Positions 8,804 through 17,367 of a DNA stretch of 56,657 nucleotides are shown piece by piece. Source of the DNA: an uncultured Verrucomicrobiota bacterium (GTDB lineage Bacteria > Verrucomicrobiota > Verrucomicrobiae > Opitutales > Opitutaceae). The stretch's first letter is position 1. The number at the start of each line of letters is the position of its first letter. The notes below the pieces were generated by a model. That model had not been told where the DNA came from, ran no database searches, and worked only from the letters and a program-made list of their open reading frames with translations. The DNA lies in contig CAMLQS010000001.1 in NCBI GenBank assembly GCA_946482165.1, forward strand, positions 1 to 56,657, given 5' to 3'. Position numbers and translations under genes: made by a program.

Positions 8804-8893
8804 GCCGCCATCGCGCCGGGCCGCACGAAATCTTCAATCTCGAAGAGTGCGCGGATCTTGCCGCGATCAGCCGGGCGCGCTTGTTTGCAGGCC

Positions 8894-9304
8894 ATGGTCA
8901 AGATCACCGGCACTTACGAAGGCGAGCTGCATTGCACCGCCCGTCACGAACCTTCGGGCAACACGCTCGTCACCGACGCTCCGCGCGACAACCAAGGCCG
9001 AGGCGAAGCCTTTTCCCCGACCGATCTGGTGGCGACCGCGTTTGTCACATGCATTGCCACGACGATGGCGATCATGGCCCGCAAGCACGGTCACGAGCTC
9101 GGCGCTCTCCGCTATGAGGTGACCAAGGAAATGACCGCGACTCCGCCTCGCTCGATCGCACGCCTCGCGGCGACAATCTGGCTGCCGGCCTCCGCGCGCG
9201 CCGTGCCGGAGGGGGAGCTGGAACGCGCGGCCCATGGGTGCCCCGTTCATCGCAGCCTCGCGCCCGAGGTGAAGAAGGACGTCACATTGGTTTGGGAGGC
9301 CTAG
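8894..9304 (+). CDS. OsmC/Ohr family peroxiredoxin-like protein
   Basis: A 136-residue OsmC-fold protein. Family members reduce organic hydroperoxides with two cysteines and act as cytoplasmic homodimers. The first cysteine lies in TAFVTCIATTMAIMA (residue 54 region) on the central helix and the second in HGCPVHRSLAP near the C-terminus. The segment GEAFSPTDLVATA is the typical lead-in. The ATG at 8894 fits the family N-terminus; a longer frame upstream overlaps the divergent TPR gene. General OsmC or YhfA-type is more likely than true Ohr. Confidence 0.85.
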   Translation: MVKITGTYEGELHCTARHEPSGNTLVTDAPRDNQGRGEAFSPTDLVATAFVTCIATTMAIMARKHGHELGALRYEVTKEMTATPPRSIARLAATIWLPASARAVPEGELERAAHGCPVHRSLAPEVKKDVTLVWEA

Positions 9305-9510
9305 TAGCCTAAATCGGGTATTTTTTCGGATTATCCACAGAGCCGAGCCGGAGCGCGGACACAGAGGTCACGGAGGAAAGATCGATCAGGATTTCTGAAA
9401 TACGGATTGGCTCTGTGCTCTCCGTGTCAGAGCTCTGTGTCCTCCGTGACGAAAAATCATCGCTCGGAATGCGGAGGTAGCCCGAAAATATCCGTGTTAC
9501 CGGCTACCAG
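9301..9510. repeat. Hairpin repeat of 9-nt CACNGAG units with imperfect outer inverted ends
   Basis: Left units are CACAGAG near 9335, then CACAGAG and CACGGAG near 9360-9378. The right part (about 9410-9453) contains their complement: CTCTGTG, CTCCGTG, CTCTGTG and CTCCGTG. Outside these, GTAGCCTAAATCGGGTATTTT (left, within 9303-9325) resembles the complement of GGTAGCCCGAAAATATCCG (right, 9473-9491), giving roughly inverted ends about 190 bp apart. The element starts at the osmC-family stop codon. The remaining bases to 9734 hold no gene I can support. Confidence 0.65.
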
Positions 9511-9734
9511 GCGCTGTCTTCAAAAATAACCCGGTGCTTTGCTGGCACCCTGCGGGTGAGCCGGAAGCCAAGCTGGGCCGTCGTTGACCTCGGCGGCACG
9601 GACCGTTGGCCCGCCTCCGCCTCGGTGAACCGAAAAAGGCGGCCGGCCGGATAGATGCAAAAGTCCGATATTATGTGGAACCTAGGGTGTCGGGATGCGT
9701 CATAAACCGGTTTATGCCCCTGAAGCCCAAGCCC

Positions 9735-10127
9735 ATGTCCCGTGTCTTTTTCGGATCGTTTCTCCTCGCTGGGGCCTTGGCCGTGGCACCGCTCGTGGAG
9801 GCGGCTCCCGAGGGTGAGGGCGGAGGGCAAAAGAAAGTCAGTTCCGCCGAGTCGCAGGGATGCGAGCCGAACCCCATCCAGCTCAGGCGTTTGAGGTGCG
9901 CGGCCGAAGTCGAGCTTTGGCTCGCGCGCGAGATACCGGAGGGCTTCACGCTCGCCGAGGCTCCCGGTTTTTTTGAAGCGGCGGACGAGGTGTTTTTCAA
10001 CGCGGAGGAAAACCTCTACGTCTATGCGTATCGTTCCGCGGCCACCGGGCGTTGGATCGCGTGGGTGGCTTTTGACGCGGACCGGGCGGGGGTGGTTCAT
10101 ACGGCGGCGATCGAGTTGGACCGCTGA
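9735..10127 (+). CDS. Small secreted protein of unknown function
   Basis: A 130-residue protein with a clear signal peptide (MSRVFFGSFLLAGALAVAPL, cleavage likely after VEA). The mature part has two cysteines and a beta-strand-rich C-terminal half (ENLYVYAYRSAATGRWIAWV). I do not recognise a family. An ATG at 9714 in the same frame would add seven residues. The gene stands alone between a repeat-rich 430-bp gap and a bidirectional terminator. A longer frame on the opposite strand was judged a shadow. Confidence 0.55.
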   Translation: MSRVFFGSFLLAGALAVAPLVEAAPEGEGGGQKKVSSAESQGCEPNPIQLRRLRCAAEVELWLAREIPEGFTLAEAPGFFEAADEVFFNAEENLYVYAYRSAATGRWIAWVAFDADRAGVVHTAAIELDR

Positions 10128-10186
10128 GTGAGCCAGTGTCGGTCGGCATTGGTCCGGGCGTCTTTCCCGCTGCGACAGGCATTAAG

Positions 10187-10229
10187 CAAGCAGGCCGCGT
10201 CGCTCCGGAGCGACGCGGCCTGCTTGTTT
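10187..10229. terminator. 20-bp perfect palindromic hairpin between convergent genes
   Basis: Bases 10187-10206 and 10207-10226 are exact inverted copies (CAAGCAGGCCGCGTCGCTCC and its complement), followed by TTT on plus. It lies between the secreted-protein gene (plus, ends 10127) and proC (minus, ends 10281). It most likely terminates both. Confidence 0.7.
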
Positions 10230-10280
10230 CGAGGTGGCTTGGCCGCTCGCACGGATAGCCGTGAAGCGGGCGGGGCGGTC

Positions 10281-11090
10281 TTATTCCTGCGCGGAGAGTT
10301 CCGCTGAACGCGCCTTGCTAGCCAAGGCGGTGTCGCGGAGCAGACCGCGGAAATCACGCGCCGCCATCACTTGCAGGCCGGCATAGGTCGTCCCTTTGGG
10401 CGAGGTCACCTGATTGCGCAGCTCTTCGGGTTCGGTGCCCGTGTGGGCCATGAGTTTGGCGGCGCCGACGACCGTCTCGACGGCGAGCAGGTGGGCGGTT
10501 TCGCGGGCGAGTCCGCAGGCCACTCCGGCCTCGCGGAGGGCGGCGGTGAATTCGAAAACAAAGGCCGGACCGCAGCCGCTTACGGCCATGAGCGCGTCAA
10601 TCTGGTCCTCGGGCAGCTCGATCTCGCGGCCCATCGCGCGAAGCAGGCCGACGACAGATGCCCGGTCGGCGGGGGAGAGTGCGTGAAGCGCCGCCCAGCC
10701 GGTGATGCCGGCGCCGATGGCGGCGGGGGTATTGGGCATGGTGCGCACGAGATTACGGGCGTGCGGAAACGTTTTGCCCAGGCGAGCGAGGGTTTTCGCG
10801 GCAAGGACGGACAGGACTAGCTTGCCGCGCGTGAGTTCGGCAAGACGCGGGTCGGCGCCCGCGAGGTGCTGGGGCTTGAAGGCGATGACAACGAGGTCGG
10901 CTCCCTGCACCAAGCCGGGGAGATCCGCGGCGAGGCGCACGCCGGTGCGTGTCGCCAACGCGGAAGCGCTGGGACCGGAACCGCCAAGGATGGCGATGTC
11001 GGAGGGAGCGACGGCCTTGGTTGCGAGAAGGCCGTCGATGATGGCGGAGGCCATGCGGCCGGCGCCGAGGAAAGCTATTTTCTGAGGCAT
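10281..11090 (-). CDS. proC: Pyrroline-5-carboxylate reductase
   Basis: A 269-residue P5C reductase that makes the last NAD(P)H-dependent step of proline synthesis. The Rossmann motif FLGAGRMASAII opens the protein. VRTMPNTPAAIGAG near residue 117 and the helical dimerisation region with AVSGCGPAFVFEF near 168 are family signatures. HLLAVETVVGAAKLM and TSPKGTTYAGL complete the C-terminal domain. Length is normal. The 8-mer hairpin repeat sits just upstream, between it and the histidine kinase gene. Confidence 0.95.
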   Translation of the reverse strand: MPQKIAFLGAGRMASAIIDGLLATKAVAPSDIAILGGSGPSASALATRTGVRLAADLPGLVQGADLVVIAFKPQHLAGADPRLAELTRGKLVLSVLAAKTLARLGKTFPHARNLVRTMPNTPAAIGAGITGWAALHALSPADRASVVGLLRAMGREIELPEDQIDALMAVSGCGPAFVFEFTAALREAGVACGLARETAHLLAVETVVGAAKLMAHTGTEPEELRNQVTSPKGTTYAGLQVMAARDFRGLLRDTALASKARSAELSAQE

Positions 11091-11116
11091 GGGGGAAATT
11101 GGCTCGAAGAAAGAGG

Positions 11117-11203
11117 ATTCAACGCAGAGACGCAGAGACGCGGAGCAAAGCGAGACGGAGTCGGTTTCCCACTCTGCGCCTCCGCGTCTCCGCGTTAAAA
11201 TCG
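11117..11203. repeat. Hairpin repeat of 8-nt units (NCGCGGAG class), copy 2
   Basis: The left arm from 11119 is ACGCAGAG ACGCAGAG ACGCGGAG. The right arm (11172-11195), read inverted, is ACGCGGAG ACGCGGAG GCGCAGAG. The edges TTCAACGC and GCGTTAAAATC match copy 1 at 8222. It lies 26 bp after the stop codon of the minus-strand receiver-kinase gene. Confidence 0.8.
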
Positions 11204-11228
11204 CTTGAGCATCCGAGAAGAAATTTTG

Positions 11229-12356
11229 TCAGCCGGTGGCGCGGCGGCGGCGTTCGACGGGATGGGTGACGACGGCGATGGCACCGCCGCCGGCGCGGTC
11301 TTCCAGCACGAGATCGCCGCCCATGTTGCGGAGAGCGTGACGCGCGACCGTGAGGCCCATGCCGACGCCAACGGTGTTTTTGCTGCTGATGAAGGGCTCG
11401 AACATGTGGTCGCGCAGTTGCGGGTCGATGCCGCGCCCGCGGTCTTCGATGCGCAGGCAGAGGATGCGGCCTTCGAGTCCCGTGGCTTCGACCAAGGAGG
11501 AGCGAACGGCGATCGGCCGGGGTCCTTCGTGGTCCTCGCCATAACTTTCGCGAGCGTTGAGGAGAAGTTTTCCGAGGGTGTCCTCGAACATCTCCATGTG
11601 CGTGTGGATGAGCACCGGACCGAGGGGGTTGTCGAGGACGATTTCGTCCCGATGGCGGTGTTCGGCGCGGAAACGGCCGATGGCGGCATCAAGCAGTTCG
11701 TCGAGAGCGCAGGGGACGGTGGGAAGGCGGGATTTGACCACGAGCGAGGTCAACTGGCGGATGATCCCGACGATGCGCTGGACGGCGGCCTCGAGGTTGT
11801 CGGCGTTTGCACGAACGGAGTCGGGCTTGGCGGCCTGCGTCTTGATGAGATCCAGGTAGCCGAGAACGACTCCGAGCAGGTTGTTCAGATTGTGCGCGAT
11901 GCCTTGGGTGATGGCGCCGATCGAGGCGGCGCGGCGCGCCTCCTGGAGGCGGCGCTGAAGGTCGAGCATGTCGCGGTTCACCTGCACGACGCGGAGCTGG
12001 GTCTGGACGCGCGCGATGGTCTCGTCCAGGTCGATGGGTTTGGTGATGTAGTCGACGGCGCCGACGCCCAGGCCGGCGAGGCGGCCTTCCTTCGAACTGC
12101 GGGCGGTGATGAAGATAACCGGGATATTTTGGTGCGCCCCGTTGGCCTGGAGGCGTTGGCAGACCTCGATGCCGTCCATCTCGGGCATCATGACGTCGAG
12201 AAGGATGAGGTCCGGGTGCTCGCGCTCGACCAGATCGAGCGCCTCCTGGCCGCCATAGGCGGGGATTACGTGAATGTCCTCGCGCTCCAAGGCGCGCTTG
12301 AGGAGTTGGACGTTCACCGGCTGGTCGTCCACGACGAGAACTCGGGGCTTGGTCAT
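11229..12356 (-). CDS. Receiver-histidine kinase hybrid (REC-HisKA-HATPase)
   Basis: A 375-residue soluble protein. An N-terminal response-regulator receiver comes first (phosphoacceptor D54 in LILLDVMMPEMDG, switch lysine in YITKPI), then a HisKA-like helix pair with candidate phospho-histidine H155 (GIAHNLNNLLG), then an ATPase domain with the N-box region NARESYGEDHEG, EDRGRGIDP and VGVGMGL. With no membrane sensor, it should receive phosphate from another kinase through its own receiver and pass it on or regulate itself. No partner gene is adjacent, so the pathway is unknown. Confidence 0.88.
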   Translation of the reverse strand: MTKPRVLVVDDQPVNVQLLKRALEREDIHVIPAYGGQEALDLVEREHPDLILLDVMMPEMDGIEVCQRLQANGAHQNIPVIFITARSSKEGRLAGLGVGAVDYITKPIDLDETIARVQTQLRVVQVNRDMLDLQRRLQEARRAASIGAITQGIAHNLNNLLGVVLGYLDLIKTQAAKPDSVRANADNLEAAVQRIVGIIRQLTSLVVKSRLPTVPCALDELLDAAIGRFRAEHRHRDEIVLDNPLGPVLIHTHMEMFEDTLGKLLLNARESYGEDHEGPRPIAVRSSLVEATGLEGRILCLRIEDRGRGIDPQLRDHMFEPFISSKNTVGVGMGLTVARHALRNMGGDLVLEDRAGGGAIAVVTHPVERRRRATG

Positions 12357-12375
12357 GGGCGGAGTGGGAGAAGGT

Positions 12376-12530
12376 TGAGACCGGAGACCTGAAAAAGAAA
12401 AGGATGAGGACGGAAACCTGGGGAGGCGGCGAAGGCGGAGACTTGAAACCTAAGACCTGAAATAGGAGGAGGGCGGAGTTTCGCCGGCGGTGGTCGACGC
12501 TTCAGGTTTCAGGTCTCGGCGTTTCAGCCC
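12376..12530. repeat. Hairpin repeat of 7-nt RACCTGA units
   Basis: GACTTGA AACCTAA GACCTGA stands at 12439-12459 with further degenerate units near 12384-12420. The complementary cluster CTTCAGGTTTCAGGTCTC lies at 12499-12516 and reads GACCTGA AACCTGA when inverted. The array fills the gap between the kinase start and the folD stop codon, ending at that stop. Confidence 0.75.
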
Positions 12531-13403
12531 TCAGCGCGCCGCGAGGCGGCGCGCCTTCAGCGTGTTTTGCATGAGCATGCAGACGGTCATGGGGCCGACG
12601 CCGCCGGGGACGGGAGTGATTTTCGAGGCGATCGGGGACACGCCGGCGAAGTCGACGTCGCCGACGAGCTTGTATCCGGTTTTCTTTGACGCGTCGGCGA
12701 CGCGGTTGATGCCGACGTCGATCACCACCGCCCCGGGCTTGACCATGTCGGCCTTGACGAACTCGGCCTTGCCGATGGCGGCGATGAGCACGTCGGCGAG
12801 GCGGGTGAGGGCGGCGACGTCCTTGGTGCCGGAGTGGCAGATGGTGACGGTGCCGTTGGCGCCGGCCTTTTTCTGAAGGGCGAGGAGCGCGACGGGCTTG
12901 CCGACGATGAGGGAGCGGCCGAGGACGACGACGTGTTTGCCTTTCAGGTCGGTGCCCGAGCGGGCGAGCAGTTCCATGACGCCGGCGGGGGTGCAGGCGA
13001 CGAAGCCGGTGTCGTCCTCCTGGGCGATTTTGCCGAGGTTTAGCGTGTGGAAGCCGTCGACGTCCTTGTGCGCGGCGATGCGGCGGAAGACGGCGAGTTC
13101 GTCGAGGGGCTTGGGAAGAGGGGACTGGACGAGGATGCCGTCGACGGTCGGGTCGGCGTTGAGGTCGTCGATGAGTTTTTCCAACTCGGCCTGCGAGATG
13201 GTGACGGGGGGCAGGATGATGCGGCTCTCGATGCCGATGTCGGCGGCGGTCTTTTCCTTTTTCTTCACGTAGGAGACGGAGGCGGGGTCCTCGCCGACGC
13301 GCACGAGGGCGAGGCAGGGCTTGCGACCGGGGAGCGCGTCGACCTGGGTTTTGAGTTCGGCGATGATGGATGCGGCGATGGCGTTGCCGTCGATGAGCTG
13401 CAT
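12531..13403 (-). CDS. folD: Bifunctional methylenetetrahydrofolate dehydrogenase / methenyltetrahydrofolate cyclohydrolase
   Basis: A 290-residue FolD, which interconverts 5,10-methylene-, methenyl- and 10-formyl-THF in the cytoplasm. The catalytic lysine lies in [42 protein letters not shown] and the NADP-binding [13 protein letters not shown] are standard signatures. [15 protein letters not shown] closes the fold. The ATG at 13403 gives the normal family length; a longer frame runs into the next gene's terminator. One-carbon supply fits the formyl-donor need of fmt elsewhere in the window. Confidence 0.96.
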   Translation of the reverse strand: MQLIDGNAIAASIIAELKTQVDALPGRKPCLALVRVGEDPASVSYVKKKEKTAADIGIESRIILPPVTISQAELEKLIDDLNADPTVDGILVQSPLPKPLDELAVFRRIAAHKDVDGFHTLNLGKIAQEDDTGFVACTPAGVMELLARSGTDLKGKHVVVLGRSLIVGKPVALLALQKKAGANGTVTICHSGTKDVAALTRLADVLIAAIGKAEFVKADMVKPGAVVIDVGINRVADASKKTGYKLVGDVDFAGVSPIASKITPVPGGVGPMTVCMLMQNTLKARRLAAR

Positions 13404-13449
13404 AATGTTAAACTTAGGAGGCAAAGAGGCCGGAAGGTGAAGGGGAAAT

Positions 13450-13479
13450 AAAAAACCCGGCTCGGGGAAGAGCCGGGTT
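13450..13479 (-). terminator. Rho-independent terminator of the SH3-like secreted protein gene
   Basis: AACCCGGCTC (13454-13463) pairs with GAGCCGGGTT (13470-13479) around GGGGAA. Read on minus, the stem is followed by a run of T. It ends transcription from the gene at 13511-14320 before folD. Confidence 0.85.
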
Positions 13480-13510
13480 GGCGAGGCGGTAGAATGCCGG
13501 AGCGGCCGTT

Positions 13511-14320
13511 TTATTGAAGCTTGAGCGACTCGACGTGGACGACGAGATCGGCGCCGATTGTTTCGGCGGTGCCGAGGATGGCGACCGGGCGGCCGAGAAA
13601 AGCGTCGATCTGTTCCGTGAGGAGGAGCTTGGAAATATCGAGGTAGGCGATGCGGGCGCCGCCGTCGTCGTTGATCTGGTAATCCCAAGGCCGGCGCGGG
13701 CGGAGCGCGCTGCGGCTGGAAGCGACGACGCCGAAGAAGGTGCGTGCGAGGCGGGGCTCGCCCGCGTCGAGGCCCTGGCCGGGCGTGACGGGGCGGTTGG
13801 CGGGGATGTCTTGGTGAAGCGTGCCTTGGAGGTCGTCCATCAGCGGGGGCGTGGCGGCGGCGGGGGCGCTTTCGGCCGGTTGGACGGGCGCGACCGGTGC
13901 CGGAGCGGCGGCGGGCATGCGGACGTAGGCGATGAGGGATTTATTGAGGGAGAACTTGTTGAAGTCGCCGGCGACGTCGGCGAGTTCGGCGGGGTCCTTG
14001 TCGCCGGCGAGGCCGATCACGGGGGCGTTGGCGCGGGGCTGCGCGTAGTAGGCGGCGCCCGGGCGAACCTCGAAGTTTTTCGAGGTGTCCTTGTCGGTGA
14101 CGTAAACCGTGTGAGGGCCGGCGAGCTCGACGGCGGCCCAGCCGGAGGGCGCGGTGCCCGCGGCGATTTTGGTTCCGGCCTTGGCGGTGCCGAGGATGGG
14201 CGCGGAGGCGTCGGGCGAGGCGTAGGCGGGCAGAGGAGCCGCGAGCGTGGCCGCGTGCGCGGCGGGCGCGGAGCCGATGGCGAGGAGGAGGGCGAGGGCT
14301 TGGAGGGCGAAGCGCTTCAT
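13511..14320 (-). CDS. Secreted protein with SH3-like N-terminal region
   Basis: A 269-residue exported protein. The signal peptide [19 protein letters not shown] is cut near AHAAT. Residues about 25-130 look like two bacterial-SH3-type segments ([21 protein letters not shown] with [10 protein letters not shown], then [15 protein letters not shown]). A proline/alanine-rich linker and a C-terminal region rich in beta strands follow, containing [20 protein letters not shown]. The closest analogy is cell-wall or periplasmic SH3 proteins, and the function is not known. The ATG at 14320 is chosen for the signal peptide. Confidence 0.7.
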   Translation of the reverse strand: MKRFALQALALLLAIGSAPAAHAATLAAPLPAYASPDASAPILGTAKAGTKIAAGTAPSGWAAVELAGPHTVYVTDKDTSKNFEVRPGAAYYAQPRANAPVIGLAGDKDPAELADVAGDFNKFSLNKSLIAYVRMPAAAPAPVAPVQPAESAPAAATPPLMDDLQGTLHQDIPANRPVTPGQGLDAGEPRLARTFFGVVASSRSALRPRRPWDYQINDDGGARIAYLDISKLLLTEQIDAFLGRPVAILGTAETIGADLVVHVESLKLQ

Positions 14321-14357
14321 GGCGGCGGTGGGAAAGGGAAGGGGGGCGAGAAGGGCC

Positions 14358-15215
14358 TTATTCCGACGCTTTGGCGGAGCGGGGCGGTTTGGCGAGGCCT
14401 TTGGCGGCGTTGGCGCGGCGAGGCGCGCGTTTAACATGTTCTTGGGGAACGGCGGGAGGCTGGGCGAAAAGGGATTCGATCTCCGCGGGCGACAATTGTT
14501 TCCCGGAGCGCGAGGAGATTCCGCGAAGGGAGAAGGCGCCTATCTGGTAGCGCTTGAGCCGTTTCACGGGATATCCGAGGCCGAGGAAAAGTTGGCGGAT
14601 CTCGCGCTTCTTGCCGTGGTGCATGTGAACGTCGAGCGACGAGGCGAGGCCGCCGGAGCTGACGTTGATGAGGTTGGCGTATTCGACCTTCAGGCGTTCG
14701 CCGTCGGCGATGATGCCGTTGAGCAGGCGGGGGATTTTTTCGCGGGGGAAGCCTCGTTCGAGGACGACAAGGTATCGCTTGGTGACTTCGTTGCTCGGGT
14801 GGGTGAGACGTTGGGCGAGATCGCCGTCGGTGGTGAGGATGACCATCCCCTCGGAGTCTTTGTCGAGGCGGCCGGCGCAAAAGAAACGGTATTTCGAAAA
14901 CTTGGGAGGCAGGATGGAGAAGACGGTCTCGGGATTGTGCGGATCGTCGTTGGAGCAGATCAGGCCGCGGGGCTTGTGCACGGCCAAGGTGATCTTGGGC
15001 TGCACGGCGGCGGCGCGGACCTGGCTGCCGTCCACGGTGATCTTGTCCGTGGCGGGGTCGACTTTCTGGCCCAGCTCGGCGGGTCGGCCGTTTACCCGGA
15101 CCTCGCCTTGGACGATAAGCTGTTCGGCGGCGCGGCGGGAGCAGACGCCGGCGTCGGCGAGAAACTTTTGCAGGCGAATGGTGGTTTCGGGCATGGGCGG
15201 AGTAGTTGGCGGCAT
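14358..15215 (-). CDS. RluB/RsuA-family pseudouridine synthase
   Basis: A 285-residue rRNA (or tRNA) pseudouridine synthase. An S4 RNA-binding domain (RLQKFLADAGVCSRRAAEQL) is followed by the catalytic domain with the active-site aspartate in AGRLDKDSEGMVILT. VHKPRGLICSNDDP and GKKREIRQLFLGLGYPVKRL are family signatures, the latter typical of RluB/RluE-type enzymes. A basic tail of about 30 residues ends the protein. ATG at 15194 (PETTIRLQ) is an equally good start, 278 residues. The exact target base cannot be told from sequence. Confidence 0.88.
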   Translation of the reverse strand: MPPTTPPMPETTIRLQKFLADAGVCSRRAAEQLIVQGEVRVNGRPAELGQKVDPATDKITVDGSQVRAAAVQPKITLAVHKPRGLICSNDDPHNPETVFSILPPKFSKYRFFCAGRLDKDSEGMVILTTDGDLAQRLTHPSNEVTKRYLVVLERGFPREKIPRLLNGIIADGERLKVEYANLINVSSGGLASSLDVHMHHGKKREIRQLFLGLGYPVKRLKRYQIGAFSLRGISSRSGKQLSPAEIESLFAQPPAVPQEHVKRAPRRANAAKGLAKPPRSAKASE

Positions 15216-15325
15216 GCGGGGCGACGACGCAAGCGCGCGGAATCGAGGCGGATTTTGGACTGTGCGAGGAGGGCAAAAAGTAAGGGCTTGCGCGGGCGGG
15301 GCGCGGGCGCGACTTATTGGCCTTT

Positions 15326-16495
15326 ATGTCCGCTCCCGTCGCCGCCTCCCAATATAGCAAAGAGAACCCGTTCCCGGCTCGCGTCACCGAGAATCGCCTT
15401 CTGAACAAGCCCGGCTCCGCCAAGGAAACCCGCCACTTCGTCGTGTCCCTCAAGGGCGGCGATCTATCCTACAAGGCGGGCGACTCGCTCGGCGTGTTTC
15501 CGACCAACCGCGCTTCCGAGGTCGGCGAGATCATCGACCGCCTCCACGCCACCGGCGACGAGCTTGTTTCGCCCGCGATGCTCAAGCTTCCCGCGCCGAT
15601 CGCCCTGCGCGACGCCCTCAGCCATCGCCTGGCGCTGAACGGCCCGACCACGAAGATCGTCACCACGCTTTTCAACAAGGCCGCCGACTTGGGCGAAAAG
15701 GCGAAGCTCGAGGCCCTCCTTAAACCCGAGAACAAGGAGCAGCTCTCCGGCTTTCTCGACGAGCGCGAATATGTCGATCTCCTTACCGAGTTTCCCTCCG
15801 CCCGGCTTACCCCGCAGGAGTTTGTCGACCATCTGCGCAAGCTGATGCCGCGCCTCTACTCGATCGCCTCCTCGTCGAAGCCTTTTCCGAACGAGATCCA
15901 CCTCACGGTCGCGGTCGTCCGTTACACCACCAACCACCGCGAGCGCCATGGCGTGTGTTCGACCTTCCTCGCCGACCGCGTCGTCGTAAACGAGACCCCG
16001 ACACCCGTCTTCGTTTCCAATTCGCACTTCGGCCCGCCCGAGAACGGCGCCACCGATTGCATCATGGTCGGCCCCGGCACCGGCATCGCGCCTTTCCGCG
16101 CCTTCGTGCAGGATCGCGTCGCCTCCGGCGCCACGGGCCGCAACTGGCTTTTCTTCGGCGACCAGAAACACGCGACCGACTTCCTCTATCAGGAGGAGTG
16201 GGAAAAGTATCTCGCCGACGGCAAACTCACCCGCCTCGACCTCGCCTGGTCCCGCGACCAAGGCGTCAAGGTTTACGTGCAGGACAAGATGCGCGCCAAC
16301 GCGGCCGAGCTCTGGTCCTGGATCAAGGGCGGCGCATCCTTCTTCGTGTGCGGCGACGCCAAGCGCATGGCCAAGGACGTGGACCAAGCGCTCCACGACA
16401 TCATCGCCGAGCAGGGCGGCATGCCCATCGAGCAGGCCCAAGAATACGTTAAACAGATGAAGAAGGATAAGCGCTACCAGCGCGACGTCTACTAA
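15326..16495 (+). CDS. CysJ-type FAD/NADPH reductase without flavodoxin domain
   Basis: A 389-residue ferredoxin-NADP reductase-like protein matching the C-terminal part of sulfite reductase flavoprotein (CysJ). The FAD motif RLYSIASSS near residue 183, FAD/NADP motif VGPGTGIAPFRAF near 250, FFGDQKHATDFLY near 277 and VCGDAKRMAKDVD near 343 are all present, with the helical connecting domain before them. The N-terminal FMN-binding flavodoxin domain of full CysJ is absent, so it must take or give electrons through a separate partner. No sulfite reductase hemoprotein gene is in the window. Confidence 0.85.
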   Translation: MSAPVAASQYSKENPFPARVTENRLLNKPGSAKETRHFVVSLKGGDLSYKAGDSLGVFPTNRASEVGEIIDRLHATGDELVSPAMLKLPAPIALRDALSHRLALNGPTTKIVTTLFNKAADLGEKAKLEALLKPENKEQLSGFLDEREYVDLLTEFPSARLTPQEFVDHLRKLMPRLYSIASSSKPFPNEIHLTVAVVRYTTNHRERHGVCSTFLADRVVVNETPTPVFVSNSHFGPPENGATDCIMVGPGTGIAPFRAFVQDRVASGATGRNWLFFGDQKHATDFLYQEEWEKYLADGKLTRLDLAWSRDQGVKVYVQDKMRANAAELWSWIKGGASFFVCGDAKRMAKDVDQALHDIIAEQGGMPIEQAQEYVKQMKKDKRYQRDVY

Positions 16496-16517
16496 CGCTT
16501 CCTCGCTTCGATTCTCG

Positions 16518-16549
16518 CCTCCCGCCCGCGCGGGAGGCTTCTTTTTTCT
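16518..16549 (+). terminator. Rho-independent terminator after the CysJ-like gene
   Basis: GCCTCCCGC (16518-16526) pairs with GCGGGAGGC (16531-16539) around CCGC, followed by TTCTTTTTTCTT. It separates the reductase gene from the fab cluster. Confidence 0.88.
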
Positions 16550-16596
16550 TCGGCCTCATCTCGCGTTCCCCGCCTCTGATCCTAGCTCCTTTTCCC

Positions 16597-17337
16597 ATGA
16601 CCTTCACCAATCGCACCGCCCTCGTCACCGGCGCCGGCCGCGGCATCGGCAAAGCCATCGCCGAGACCCTCGCCGCCAAGGGCGTCACCGTCATCTGCGT
16701 ATCCAAATCCGCCTCCTCGTGCGGCGCCGTCGCCGACGCGATCAACGCCTCCGGCGGCAAAGCCAAGGCCCTCGCGGTCGACGTCGCCGACGGTGCGGCC
16801 GTCACCGCGGCCTCCGATGCTCTGCTCAAGGAATTCGGCAAGATCGACATCCTCGTGAACAATGCCGGCATCACCCGCGACGGGCTCCTCGCCCGCATGA
16901 GCGACGCGGACTGGAACGACGTCCTTCAGACCAATCTCACGAGCTGCTTTTATTGGACGAAGGCGATCGGCTGGCCCATGTGCCGCGCTCGCTTCGGACG
17001 CATCGTCAACATCTCGTCGGTCACCGGCATCATGGGCAACGCCGGCCAGGCCAACTACGCCGCCGCCAAGGCCGGCATGATCGGCTTCACCAAGGCGACA
17101 GCCAAAGAGTTCGCGAAGCGCGGCGTTACCGTGAACGTCGTGGCCCCCGGCTTCATTAAAACGGACATGACCGCCGAACTGTCCGAGGAGGTCCAGAAAG
17201 GGGCCACCGCGCTTATCCCGATGCAACGCTTTGGCGAAGCCTCGGAGATCGCTCATGCGGTCGCTTTCCTTGCATCGGACGAAGCCAGCTACGTCACCGG
17301 GCAGGTTTTTGCCGTTGACGGTGGCATGGCGATGTGA
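16597..17337 (+). CDS. fabG: 3-oxoacyl-[acyl-carrier-protein] reductase
   Basis: A 246-residue short-chain dehydrogenase carrying out the first reduction of fatty-acid elongation with NADPH. The cofactor motif TGAGRGIGKAIAE starts the protein and NNAGITRDGLLARM follows. The catalytic Ser-Tyr-Lys set is in NISSVTGIMGNAGQ and NYAAAKAGM. The C-terminal VTGQVFAVDGGMAM is characteristic of FabG. An acpP gene begins 30 bp downstream and fabF follows, giving the common fabG-acpP-fabF order. Confidence 0.94.
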   Translation: MTFTNRTALVTGAGRGIGKAIAETLAAKGVTVICVSKSASSCGAVADAINASGGKAKALAVDVADGAAVTAASDALLKEFGKIDILVNNAGITRDGLLARMSDADWNDVLQTNLTSCFYWTKAIGWPMCRARFGRIVNISSVTGIMGNAGQANYAAAKAGMIGFTKATAKEFAKRGVTVNVVAPGFIKTDMTAELSEEVQKGATALIPMQRFGEASEIAHAVAFLASDEASYVTGQVFAVDGGMAM

Positions 17338-17367
17338 GCCCTTCTTTTATCTAATTTTTCCATCAAC

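Noticed and set aside
9472..9512. Cyclic di-GMP (GEMM) riboswitch suggested by GGTAGC and GTTACCGGCTACC
   Set aside because: The essential upstream GGCAAA-type receptor strand is missing; the words are better explained as ends of the repeat element.
9504..10100. Minus-strand frame of 198 codons opposite the small secreted protein
   Set aside because: It has no recognisable domain and a very polar, Arg-rich composition; the plus frame has a clean signal peptide.
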